From the NCBI GenBank assembly GCA_001051155.2, contig JYIP02000001.1, forward strand, positions 4,960,001-5,024,000: a stretch of DNA of 64,000 nucleotides, written 5' to 3'. Both the position numbers and the translations under genes were made by a program. Below the pieces are notes generated by a model. The model saw nothing but the letters and a program-made list of their open reading frames with translations. It had not been told where the DNA came from and ran no database searches. The stretch comes from Chrysoporthe austroafricana. Lineage: Eukaryota > Ascomycota > Sordariomycetes > Diaporthales > Cryphonectriaceae. Positions 21,730 to 32,593 of this stretch are shown piece by piece (positions within the stretch are counted from its first letter, which is position 1; each line of letters begins with the position of its first letter).

Positions 21730-23310
21730 ATGATGCAGTCCTTACCTTGGAGTCCCGAATCGTTCTCGCGATTGAGGCAAAGCGAAAAAATCCCACGATT
21801 GAGCCTTCGACGGCTTGACACAGTTCGAGGTTCCCAGAACAACATTACGAAGCAGAATGACCAGCCGAGCCCCCAAGACCCATAAGACTAATGGCATACC
21901 GACCCTGACCTCGAACGAAGAAAATGCAATTGTTGAATATGTACTCAATCTGGATTCAAGAGGCTTTTCGTCCTGGAGGGCGGATATGGAAGATATGGCC
22001 AATCTGCTGGTTGTCAAACACGGTGCGCGACGCGTCGGGAAGAACTGGACAGGCTGCTTCATTAAGCAATGACCAGAACTCCATACGCGTTTTCTCGCGT
22101 CTATGATTACCAGAGGGCCTTACGAGAAGATCACGATATGTTGAATGCGTGGTTCCGACTAGTCGCTAATATGCATATGAAGTACAGCAACCATGACGGC
22201 GACTTCTACAACTTTGATGAGACAGGCTTCATGATGGGTATAGTTCGGCTTGAAATGGTCATTACATGTTTCGATCGGGTTGGTAAACCAAAGGCTATCC
22301 AGCCGGGTAATCGAGAATGGGCGATGGCGATTTGCAGTGTTGCGGTGGATGGCTATGTAGTGCCGCCTTTCCTCTGCGTCGCAGGGCAATTCCACCTCGC
22401 TGCCTGGTACTCGGGCGGCCACATTCCAAGCAATTGGGTCGTCAGAACAACCATAAATGGCTGGACCCACAATGATACAGGTCTTGAATGGCTTGAGCAT
22501 TTTGATCAGCATACAAAGGCTCGCCAAGAAGGTCCTAGGCGGATGTTGGTGCTCGATGGCCATGAGAGCCATATCAACGCTGAATTCGACAAGTACTGCA
22601 AGGCCAACAATATTATTCCACTGTGTCTACCTACCAATTCCTCGCATCTAACTCAGCCGCTGGACGTCGGTATTTCAGCCCGTTAAAGAAGGTGTATGGT
22701 GCCGAAATCTCGTTCCTTGCCCGGGCCAACATCATGCATATTACCCAGGACGACTTCTTCCCTGCGTTGAAAGCTGCCTTTAGGACAGTTTTCACGGAAC
22801 AAAAGATCAAGAATAGCTTTCGAGGGGCTGGTATAGTTCCCTTTAATGCAGAAGCCGTGATTTCATGATTAGATGTGAAGTTGCGGACGCCAATACCCTC
22901 CAGGACCCTAACAGCCTGCCTCAACCTTAGCTCTCCCAGACACCCAAGATCGCCGCTGAGGCCCAATTATAGTCAACTTTGATTAAAGATCGGGTGTATA
23001 GGCACCAAGGAAGCTCTCTAGCCCCGATTATAGCCTCTGTTGACCAATTGGCAAAGGCGGCAATAGCTGTTGGTCACCATTTGACTCTTTCGCCCGGTCG
23101 ATTAAATCGCTCGAGCAGGCAAATGAGGCCCTTTTAAAGCGCCGGAGCGCGAAAAGAACTCGATTGCAGGATTCAGGACCTCTTACCGGTGAGGAGGCCG
23201 GTCATCTTTTGGTGATCAAGAACGTGGTTGAGCAGGAAGAATGCGACGAAGGTGTAGGGGAGGGGTCGTCGAAGCGGCGTAAGATGCATGCGCGACTCTG
23301 TGGCATCTGT
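21730..23310 (+). mobile_element. Fot1/pogo-type (Tc1-mariner) transposase relic
   Basis: Consecutive frames, broken by stops and shifts, read as a pogo-clade transposase. At 21750-22072 is the HTH/CENP-B-like part (LTSNEENAIVEYV, GKNWTGCFIKQ) ending in TGA. At 22069-22686 is the DDE_1 catalytic part (NFDETGFMMG with the first Asp, MLVLDGHESHI with the second, and SSHLTQPLDVG). A frameshift near 22670 moves the sequence to FSPLKKVYG...NSFRGAGIVPFNAE. After that stops are frequent, but a C-terminal basic segment with SGPLTGEEA is still recognisable near 23165-23310. At least one nonsense codon and two frameshifts make it inactive. Terminal inverted repeats were not found by eye. It lies between the nitrilase and the kievitone-hydratase-like gene. 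Confidence 0.85.
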
Positions 23311-23727
23311 GCTGTTAAAACTTACCTGTATTTCTTGTCTCGAGGCATATCACACTAGCTACTACAACAGCATCTCTTCTCTTAAGAGCTAGCCAAATTT
23401 ATTATATCTGGTCGAGAGGAAAAGATTGGGTGCCAGAATAGAGCCATTTCGACGGGGGCATCCAGAGTCCTCGGAAATAAATGCGCGCTTTTCTTGAGTG
23501 CACGTTTGAGTGGATCGCCACTGTGATCAGATTACATCATGGAGCTCAAGGCTCATTCGTCATATTCCCTAAAAGCATATTTGCAGCTCAATGCCGCGAC
23601 CCTCGGTACTTGGTGCGTTCCACAAACCGGCTTCCACGGGAGCCGGTATAAGTCAATACGCTATGCTCGGATTACTCCTTCAACCCGTGTTTACATAACC
23701 TTGAAAGTTAAAGATCAAATAGGCCAA
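23311..23727. other. intergenic between transposase relic and CrtC-like gene
   Basis: No gene is supported; the region includes the 3' flank of the transposase relic and the upstream promoter region of the next gene. Confidence 0.4.
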
Positions 23728-23737
23728 GTATATAAAT
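23728..23737 (+). promoter_or_regulatory. TATA box of the kievitone-hydratase-like gene
   Basis: GTATATAAAT, 88-97 nt upstream of ATG 23825, a normal spacing for an ascomycete TATA promoter. Confidence 0.55.
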
Positions 23738-23824
23738 GTGAAAGGACGTCTAATGTCGACAACAAGTCGTACTCAATACACCACACAAACTATCTCGACA
23801 GTATCATTCTACGGCTTGACAACA

Positions 23825-25071
23825 ATGGCATACAAAGTCTACTCCGTCATCTCTGCGTTCACGCTCTTGCTGCATTGCGTTACTGCTGAGGAAAAGGTGA
23901 ATGTACTTCCCAACAAGCTACAAAATGGTACAGTGACCGCACAGATGGTATCTGGAACAGGATCCCTTGACGGTTTGAAGCTTTCATCCACGGCTAATAC
24001 AACTTCCTACGAATGGTTAGTAGAAATTTCTTGAAATCTAGGTTCTTTTTATGTTGACAGTCATGCCCAAGGTGGTATTTCGATGTCGTGTCTACCTCTT
24101 CTCGGAACGAGTCTTTCAACCTAGTATTTTACAACGCCGGCTCCGAAGGCTTTCCTCGTGGATACAACGACGGGCCTCTCTCTGTTGAGCTTTCCGGAAC
24201 CTTTGAAAACGGAACACTGTTTCAGTACAGCCTGCCTGTCACTAATGAAGCAGTGTTTATCGAGAATGAGGCCGGTCTGACGGGAGACTGGAAAGGCACC
24301 GGGGCCAACTTTGCTGGCTCAAACCTTTCTCGTCCCGGGACTGTCTTTCACGCAGCTGTCCATAACCCGGACATTGGTGTGTCTGGAGAAGTCAAACTTC
24401 GTTCGGTTTGTGTCCAAGATTAAATGCTGGCCTATAGTGATAATCGACTAACCCTAAGAGATAAGGTTGCGCCTCCTCGATACAACTGTGGTCCCGATGT
24501 CCCTGGCACCAGCGAGATTGCTTTCTTGAATGTCGGTTGGGCCAACGCTGTTCCCGATGCGGACGCAACTGTTGATTTTATCGTCAACGGCTCACCATTG
24601 AAATTCACTGGACTTGGTTATCACGATCAGAACTGGGGACTTTCACCATTCATCAACGACGTTAATCACACTTACTGGGGTCATGCCCGCGTCGGCCCGT
24701 ATTCCGTTGTCTTTTCGGATGTCCAAAGCCCCGCCGCTGGAGACCAATTTGAGGAGACATTCTCTGCAACAGTCGTAAAGGATGGAAAGTTTGTGGAGCT
24801 CAGTTGTGCAGAAGATGCTGTGGTGGTACGACCTTGGGGGGGCAATGATGAGTACCCGCCCAAGACTGGATCACCACCACCATTGGGAGTGGAAATCACC
24901 TTCCAGCTCGGCGAAGACAATGTTTTGCGCTTGAATGTGACCAATGACTTGGTTATCGACGACCAAGATTATTATCAACGCTTCATTGGCTCCGTCGAGG
25001 GAACACTTAACGATAGTGAAGTGATTGAGGGAAGGGCTCTGTATGAACAGTTCAAGATGATATCAGCGTGA
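23825..25071 (+). CDS. secreted CrtC-fold protein (kievitone hydratase / Diels-Alderase-like), 376 aa
   Basis: Model: join 23825..24015, 24072..24405, 24466..25071. Intron 1 is 56 nt. Intron 2 (60 nt) has a CGACTAACC branch site and removes an in-frame TAA; splicing gives LRSVAPPRYNC, the expected junction. Signal peptide: residues 1-21, ending HCVTAEE. Family landmarks in order: SYEWWYFDV (about residue 61), the GWANAVPDA stretch, GYHDQNWG, and WGHARVGPYSVV. These match hydroxyneurosporene-synthase (CrtC)-fold two-lipocalin proteins, which include kievitone hydratase and the fungal decalin Diels-Alderases. Many N-x-S/T sites fit secretion. The substrate is unknown: detoxification of a plant phenolic by hydration (kievitone hydratase) or a tailoring step of a metabolite are the known options. 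No polyketide synthase is nearby, which argues mildly for the hydratase type. Confidence 0.85.
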
Positions 25072-28000
25072 GTTGTAGTGGCCGTTGGACCAGGGTAGAT
25101 TTGCTGCAGGTTAGGATTATTGTATCTAGAAGAGTCCCAGCTCACTCACTATGACTTAACGAGCACATAACAATAGATGTCTCAAGTCACAATAGTCACT
25201 ACACCAAGATTTAAATGCAGTCCTTTCTACAGTTTGTTCAGCTCTTAAAACTATGCTATTGTCCGATTTCTTATCTAATCTCGCGCCAAACTGAATGAAT
25301 CCCATTCTATCGATTACAAGTATAAGTGGGAGCCTGGACTAGAGTACAGAATCTTCCCAACATTAGACTTCATAGCAATCTAAGTAGCCGCAGCATTTCT
25401 TGAAGCAGGAGACACGTCAGGACTGCAATTCTCTAGCTCCTTGTGGACACAGACAGCTCCATCCCTGGAGGATCTGCTAAGGAGCTGGCTGGAGTGAGAG
25501 GCAGCGATCGAGATTCCCAAGGCTTATAAGTCGCAGTGCTCAATGCAATGTCCAGAGCGATCATGGAGAGACTCCCCTACACCGTGATCCGTCACATTTG
25601 GCGGTTACTATCTGCTGAGAATTACATACAGCTTCTTTCTTGACATTGTCACAACACCAAAGTAGTATTGTCTATTCCTTCTGTCGAGGCCAGACTAAAT
25701 TGCATCGGTCGGTGCACCAAAGAGAGGCATATTTATAGCAGCCTTGCCAGAGACGGAGACTATTTGATCAGCTATGCGGCTGTTGCACACTAATTTACCC
25801 CATAGTCTTTTTATCAATAATAAGCTTATCATCAGTCCGAACCTCTCCTAATTACATGATTGGGAATCCGAGGGGCGGAATTACAACACACAAGATGCCA
25901 TCCCTCTTTATTTGTCAATGGGGAAGTTTCCCAATCCGCTATATTTTATCTGGCACCCGCCCAGGGGGGGTGGGCGTTGTGTCAGAAGATAACCTTCTAT
26001 TCGAAATATTTGAAGACTAATATTGGATATAAGCAATTTACAGAGGATATAACAAGGACATAAATTTGTTATATCCAAGATATTTACGAACAGCTCGACT
26101 TTATACGAGCTATATTAATGCTTACGAATCTCCTGCCGGTGTCCTATAAATCACTAGTCTCCCTAGCTTGTAAGTTTGTTTATTTGTTTGTTTGATATAT
26201 TTAACGCTAGAGGGGAAGGAAGCGTAGCTATACTCTCTAGACCTCCCAATGGGTATAAGGCGCGCTGAGCTAGGCTAGAATCCCTATATATGTAATATAT
26301 ACAGACCTTTACCTATCCAGCGACTCGAAGTCTAGTGATAACGACGGCATTGCTGTCTATTCGGTCCTTCCCCCGCCTCTATATGCAAGCAGTAACTAGG
26401 AAAAGAAAACAAGGCATAGCCTCGAGTATCCCAAGCTTGGGCTGAGTATCGTATCACCGGTAGGCAAGAAAGCACATCGTCTAAGGCAAGTTTTTTTTTT
26501 TTTGTTTCTTCCTTCCCCTCCTCCTCTTCTTCCCCTTATCCTTGCCTTCCTCTATCGTATCCATCGCTGCCCTCACCCTTCCTCTTCGTTCTCATCGTCG
26601 CTATTGCCCTCCTCGCTCCCCAGCCATACCTCCAAGTCCTCTTCCTGCAGCCCCTGGTTCTCCGGGCTTTATGCTCCGGCCGGATCCGAATCCACTCTTC
26701 GGAGCTGGGTCCTTACATTCTCAGGGACCCTCAGAGCCCTGCTAGCCTCTATCCATAGGCCCCTAGGCAGATTGCCTATAGTAGTTATCCTCGGAAAGCA
26801 GTATTATTCATAGAATCTTATAATCTCAATAAAGCAGAAGAAGGCCTCTAGTTTATATATCAGGTCCTCCAGGTAGCGCTATTTCTCCCCTGGGATCTCT
26901 ACGAGTAATCAAGGGCGGTTATCAGGCCAGGGCTATCTTGAGAAGGACTGCTAAGCGAACCGGCAGTTCACTAAATGGTCCTGGATATAAGCCTGCTTAT
27001 ACCTACAGTATAGCGCTATACCCTTATACTAGAAAGCCTTATAATATTACTTGAAATCCCTATGCCTAATCCTAGTAGCTAGAAACATATAGAGGATATA
27101 GCGATTAAGGCTAAGCTTAGCCAGGTAGAAGATCCCTAGTTCGAGCTGCTAGGACCTATACCATTTCGATAGGCCCTGCTTGGTCCGAGCCTAGTCCTTG
27201 GTTCTTAAAGCCTCCAATGCATTGCAATAATAGCTTCTTTACTTCTTCTATTTTTGTAAAATACTAGCAATATTAATCTTAATATTATCGGTATAGTCAG
27301 GTATAAGGAAATGAATATCCTTGAATTGCTCTCAGAATACTGCATGCTATCCAGCAATAAGGAGATTTGATCATCTCATATTCCGTATCTTAGCTTCTCG
27401 CTGCATAAAGCATTGAATGAAATCTATATGGTGAAGTTGGCTGTTCTTTACAAGCAGTTGCGAGGGGCGATGTGATGCCATAAGAGCAATGCTTAGTGCA
27501 AAGGCTACTTTAGCGGAAAGAGGCTACAAGCTGAGAGCGATGAGAAGAGCTTGTCATTTTATATCGAGCCGAGTTGAGAGACAAAAATAGTTACCAGATT
27601 GAAGGGGATCCTAAATTTGGGTATTTTTGAGAATTAGCACTATTGAGCCTGGAGCATAGTGGGGGCGGCAGTTCTGGAGTGGTAAGAGGTACCGAGTACC
27701 TGGCAGTAACAGCGCCGCTCGCTATTAAGGCACTCGAGAATAGGAGCACGCGCCAGCCAAATAAGGCAGCCACAACAGCATTTTCTCGACTTAATCTGTA
27801 ATACATGCAGTGGTACTTCCATCTGTCCTGCTTCTCAATATACAAAGGTTTAGCCCTTGTTGGCTCAGCCCGCTTTGGATGATCAGCATGACATTGGGGG
27901 CCAAAGGGCTAAGGTAGCAGCCCACCCCATTGGGTACCACAGCAGCATGCAGGTCGGCAGGAACTTATCCCCTGGAAGTTCAGTCACCATTATTTGTTTA

Positions 28001-28172
28001 AATCCTTGCCCACGATCACCTTGTCAAAACGATTTCCATATAAGCCTGGTTATGATCAAGTCATGTCCTCTTCAGTTCAATATAGTTTTCCCTTGCAAGA
28101 ATTCGAGAAACACTGGAGTCCTTCAGCATTCTACTTTAGTACTCGAGATATATTAGCAAATACTTTGTCACC
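25072..28172. other. 3-kb gene desert with decayed, AT-rich sequence
   Basis: No intact gene. 26040-27600 is rich in TATA/CTATAG and in stop codons in all frames. The minus strand around 26950-27060 reads, with stops, as something resembling a Cys/His-knuckle region followed by a basic stretch, as in a retroelement gag, but this is too weak to name. A pyrimidine-rich stretch is at 26489-26600. Confidence 0.4.
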
Positions 28173-28993
28173 ATGGCCGCTACAATCAAGCCCACCATCA
28201 TTGTAAGTAGCACCCCAACAAGAAGGCGCAAGTAGCTAACTCGAGGAAGATTATTCATGGCGGATGGCACACTCCTGCAAGTTACGAGGAACTCACGACT
28301 GCGCTTGAAGCCTCAGGCTACGAAGTGCATGTCCCACGCCTCTTGTCTGCAAATGAGGTCCGGCCCCCGAACACTAGTCTACCTGACGATACCACACTCG
28401 TCCGCTCCTATGTCGAGAGTCTGGTCCGGGCTGGTCGCTCAGTCGTAGCTATCGCGCACTCGTACGGCGGCCAAGTCGCTTCCAACGCACTTTATGGCCT
28501 CGGCGCCGAAGCGCGTGCTGCCAAGGGGCTCAAGGGTGGCGTTACGAACCTGGTCTATATGGCAGGATACGCTGTTCCCGAGGGTTTCTCTATGATGGAC
28601 AAGGTCAAGGAATTCGGCAATATGGACCTTGTTCCTCTCGCCTTCGATTTCGCCGAGGACGATACCTGTATCAGCCGTGACCCCAAGATGCTGATCGTAG
28701 GCCCTGGGCGTAGCGACGAGGAGGTCGAGGCATACCTGAAAACCTGGGTCCGTTGGAATGGCCATTGCATGTACCAGGCAAGCCAGCATGCTGCGTGGCG
28801 CGAAATTCCCGTAGCTTACATCTATAGCTCGGCCGACATGACAGTGCCTTTCCAGTATCAACAGCATTTTGTTAGAGAGATGGAAAAGGCAGAGCGCAAG
28901 GTACAGACGTTTGAGCTGGCAACTGGCCACTGTCCCAACTTCACAACTACGAACAGCGTAGTTGATGCTATCAACGAAATTACGTCCGGCTAG
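28173..28993 (+). CDS. alpha/beta hydrolase, 257 aa
   Basis: Model: join 28173..28202, 28250..28993; the first exon encodes ten residues and the intron is 47 nt. The start ATG is in good context (GTCACCATGG). The alpha/beta-hydrolase landmarks are HGGWHTPASY (oxyanion-hole strand, residue ~13), the nucleophile elbow AHSYGGQ (Ser), SSADMTVP (acid, Asp) and TGHCPN (His). The length and the HGxWH start match small plant/fungal esterases of the salicylic-acid-binding/methylketone-synthase type. There is no signal peptide, so it is likely cytosolic. Substrate unknown, probably an ester or lactone. Its neighbour downstream is a dead methyltransferase on the other strand. Confidence 0.85.
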
Positions 28994-29074
28994 GTGGAGA
29001 GTAGTGATGCTTTTCATTCTCAAAAGCACGAAGTATCCAGATAGAGCTTACGACAACTTGTCATAAGGTTCCAA

Positions 29075-30060
29075 TCAAGCGGGCTTCCTCCCTACGACAG
29101 TCCATCTCGTGAATGCCCAAGCAGATCCTTCCGGCGTCTCCTCAGCAACCTGTGGCATAAGCTTCTGAATCTCCGGGGCGTAGCCCGCATCCCTACCCAT
29201 TGTGTGCACCAACATTTCTTGCAGCATCAGATGACACTCGTGCATAGCCCAAGCCAGGTGTCCAGGGGCATCGCGGATATCAGTTATTACACTGCACAGC
29301 CTGCCTGCGCGCCGAAACAATTCAGGCAGACCCGATACCCACTTAGGGCTAAGGCGAATGTCACGGCTTTGAGAAAGGCTGATCAGGCGATCTGATTGTC
29401 CGAATGTGTCTTCTCAATTCGGAACGAAGTGACATCGGATTCGGCCCACTGGAGATAGCCCCCAGGCTCTGTTCACCGGGCGCCATGCATGGTTAGCAAC
29501 GTGCACACACTACATGAGACACCTTTAACCAACTTATCAGTTTGACCACATTTTCGAGGATGTGGGGCATTTCCTCGTCGCATAACACGAAAGTCATCAG
29601 GCGGACATGTACGATATCGTACAATCCAACCAGGTCATCAGGGACGGGATCACGGATATCCCACTGGCGAAAGGTGACATTAGCGGGTAGCCACTCTTCC
29701 GGCGGGGTGCAGCTGTGTCAACGGTAGCAGGCGAGAGCTCAAATCAGTGAGCCAGATGCTGCATGTTGGTCTCGCTCAGTTTATCTGCTGCACCTCCATT
29801 CGATGTGGGGACCAAGAACTGACCCTGTGCCTGTCGCAACATCCGCAACGCGGAGGTTGTTATCAGGTATCACGATGCTTGGGTGTAAATAGTACCCGTA
29901 GAGTGCGATCCATCGATAGTGTTATAGGTTGATTTGTGGCGCAATTAGTGAATCTGTCCGCACCGTGTCTAGGCACACGACAAACGGGAACACGAACCGA
30001 TTGCTATCCACGTAATCGCGTGTGAACACATATTCCGGCTTGAGGGCATTTGTTAGGTAG
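29075..30060 (-). pseudogene. LaeA/UMTA-type SAM-dependent methyltransferase, decayed
   Basis: Pieces of one methyltransferase occur in correct order on the minus strand but in different frames: VFTRDYVDSNR (about 30040-30009), LYGYYLHPS and RVADVATGTG (29905-29835, the SAM-binding motif I), then an intron and IWLTDLSSR, then PPEEWLPANVTFRQWD and YDIVHVRLMTFVL (29706-29600), an intron giving KPGGYLQWAESD, and the C-terminal part ending WAFTRWTVVGRKPA (stop at about 29075). Breaks: an in-frame TAA where this position in relatives is usually CAA, a lost acceptor before that block, missing ~10 residues after LSSR, and a frameshift near 29395. The original enzyme would have been a ~330-residue methyltransferase of the family that includes LaeA and many metabolite tailoring enzymes. 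Confidence 0.7.
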
Positions 30061-31026
30061 GCGGCGCAGCCAGTGCAGTTGGGAGTAGGCCAAATCATAC
30101 GTTGCATTATAGAAATAATTTTAGGTGGGAATTCAGAGGCTTTTATGTATGGTAGCAATGAGACTAGCATGTCAACCAACTCTGGCATTTAGAAGTTGGG
30201 ATGCAGCTGTCGACCACAGCTGAGGCTTGGGACCAACAGCAGCTAACGTCACGGCGACGCGTGTGATCGGCTTGCCCAGCCAACAGCAGTATGTTAGATT
30301 GCGCTCCACATTCAGACCGACACGGGCGCATTGCACGAACCAAAGTATCTGTACTTTTGAGTGATATGGGTGGCAGATGAGTATCTATATCTCTTACCAT
30401 ACGTACCTAGAGACATGAAGTGTCGATTCGATGCCGCTATTCAGCCTTCTGAAAAAGACGCCCTATGCAATCACTGAACGTGTGGTAGTATCATGAGCGC
30501 AACCTTGTATGGCTATTAGCCAAGCAACAAGGACTCACCTTGTCCGTCGTGTGTAATAGACCAGTAGTAGAAGCGCATAGGAACACACAACCGAGTCGAG
30601 CCCAAAGCATACCTGTATGTCACCTTACCCGCCATTGAGCCTCACCTAGCTTCATTTGGGGCGATGACCTTCACCGCAGGTCGACGTATCGCTGTGACAC
30701 TAGTATTGGATTCGTTCTTGACATTCGCAGAGCCGAGACCGGAATTGACAGATGTGAATGTATGTACTGCAGCGTTATGGGCACTGCAATTCAAACCTCT
30801 GTCCTGCCTGTTCTGGTCATGGTACCAACACCCTGGCCAAAGGTGCCAGATCGCCAGCTGGCCAGGAGCCCCTTTTTGTCTCTCACTATCATTGCGTACA
30901 TGCTGTTTCTTATGATGTCCTGAAACAAACAAAAAGAAAACGAATTAGAAACAGGATTGACCCCTTCCCCCCCTTCAGCCCCACCAAAAAGATGACCCAC
31001 TCATCCTGAACGAAATGGACGTCGGC
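30061..31026. other. intergenic; boundary of accessory and core parts
   Basis: No gene is supported in the 1 kb between the dead methyltransferase and the bL33m promoter. Short frames on both strands have no motifs. Confidence 0.4.
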
Positions 31027-31040
31027 AGGGTTAGGGTTAA
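31027..31040 (+). promoter_or_regulatory. telomere-like TTAGGG motif upstream of bL33m
   Basis: AGGGTTAGGGTTAA about 140-150 nt before ATG 31178. TTAGGG-type motifs are sites for Tbf1/Myb-like factors that control ribosomal-protein genes in several ascomycetes, which fits the downstream ribosomal gene. Binding here is inferred. Confidence 0.4.
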
Positions 31041-31177
31041 GCGCGGCTAATCCCGCCCTCTGCGCCCGAGCCGCAGTCGCAACCGCAGCCCGAAAATTGA
31101 CGAAAGGTCGCTCGCTCTCGCGCGTCACTCTCACCACTCGCCTCGAGAACCTCCCAGCCCAGCGGCCAGCAGCAGCC

Positions 31178-31661
31178 ATGGCCAAGAAAGGTACGACTCT
31201 CTCCCCTCCCCAATCAATTCCCCCTTGACGTGGCTACTGGCGGACCACCTCACAAACGCATACTAACCCGGCCCCGTGGTCTCAAAAGCGAAATCCCGTA
31301 TCGTCTCGGTGCGCCTCATCTCCATGGCCATGACGGGTTTCTTCTACCAATTCCGGCGCCCGCGCACCTCGTCTCCCATGAGCATGCTCAAATACGACCC
31401 CGTCGGTACGCCTCGCCCTCGCCCTCGCCTGTTCCCCCCTTCCCCATCTGTTGTATCCTCAGCTCTGCGCTCCCCGACTCCGCGCGACCTCCCGCCCTCT
31501 TCCAATTGGAAGACACCGAGGAGGAAAGATGCCGAGATACAGGGGGCAGCCCCGCCGCTACATGTGCATGAGGTTATGGGTTCGGTTGCTGACGCACGGG
31601 CCGGAAAACAGTGCGCAGGAAAGTCCTCTTCCTAGAGTCGAAACGACGAGGCAACAAATAA
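31178..31661 (+). CDS. mitochondrial ribosomal protein bL33m (MRPL39), 59 aa
   Basis: Model: join 31178..31190, 31289..31405, 31612..31661. The first exon is 13 nt (MAKK plus one base). The intron 1 branch site CATACTAACC precedes the CAAAAG acceptor; intron 2 is 206 nt. Reading through gives [16 protein letters not shown], then FRRPR and LKYDPVVRRKVLF and ends ESKRRGNK: the complete bacterial-type L33 sequence with its basic ends and F-x-Y and K-Y-D-P motifs. The length is right for L33. It belongs to the large subunit of the mitochondrial ribosome. It is a conserved core gene that marks the start of the right-hand compartment. Confidence 0.9.
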
Positions 31662-32593
31662 GCGTGGCACACAATGATGCGAATCATCCTGACCGCCCAA
31701 CGGGCACGGTCAACATTCATAAATAGGTTGTACGGCGGACACAGGCGCTCAGCTCTCACCGCAACGATAACATACACCGGTACAACTACGCCATCACGAA
31801 GTCCTGGGAAAAGAACGAAGGAAACTAAGGAAGATGGAGACTTTGATCAAGTATCGTAACGGTCACAGAGGCGCAATGGACCCGATAAAGACCGCCAAAA
31901 TCCGGTGGCTGAAGCAGCGGGTGGAAAAGTCACATGGGCGGCGTTTATCGGCTTCCGGGATCTAGACGGGATCGGCGGGTATAGACAACGCATGGTGGCT
32001 CGTGCCGTCACTTCGAGAGCTTCATGATAGCGTAAATGGCGGTTGATTGAAGCTACGTATCAGACAATCTCAGCTATTTGAGGACTCATAGTCGAATTAC
32101 ATCAAGCTCTGCGCAACCTCCAATCGACGGTCCCAGATTGGCTCGTCCCACGCTCGCATCTATATATAATCTGCCAAATGACCGATTTCGTCGCGTGTGT
32201 CGGAAAATCTAGAGTTCCAGGAGACCTGCTTAAGGGTGAATATGTGTGCTGAGGCTTTCAAGGAAATCGCTGCATTCCGAGATCTTGAAAGAAGCAATTT
32301 GAGGCAAGAGTGAAATTTGTTGCGATCAGGGAACAATGGGGAAACGCTGTAATGTGGAAAGTTATGCCTGGCTTCCTCGCCTCACGTCCTTAGAATGAAT
32401 GATCGAATCTTGCGGGTCCCTAGCCCCCTTCGATGAGCACCGCCGCTGATAGAACAGAGTTAGTGGGTCCTGACTGTCGTTCTGCGAATGGCTGATACCG
32501 TTTTGGCTTCCATCAGGAATGCCAATAGCTGTGTGGCATTGGTATACGCCTCAAGAGAACTGCGGTGTGCGGGTCGGAGAACTCGGCAGGTCC
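31662..32593. other. intergenic, no gene supported
   Basis: The region holds the 3' end of bL33m and the 3' end of the minus-strand coiled-coil gene; only short frames without motifs are seen. Confidence 0.45.

Noticed and set aside
12299..30060. A single secondary-metabolite gene cluster
   Set aside because: AKR, FMO, nitrilase, CrtC-like protein, hydrolase and methyltransferase are present, but no PKS, NRPS or terpene synthase is seen, genes are separated by kilobases and a transposon relic, and both the methyltransferase and the regulator look broken.
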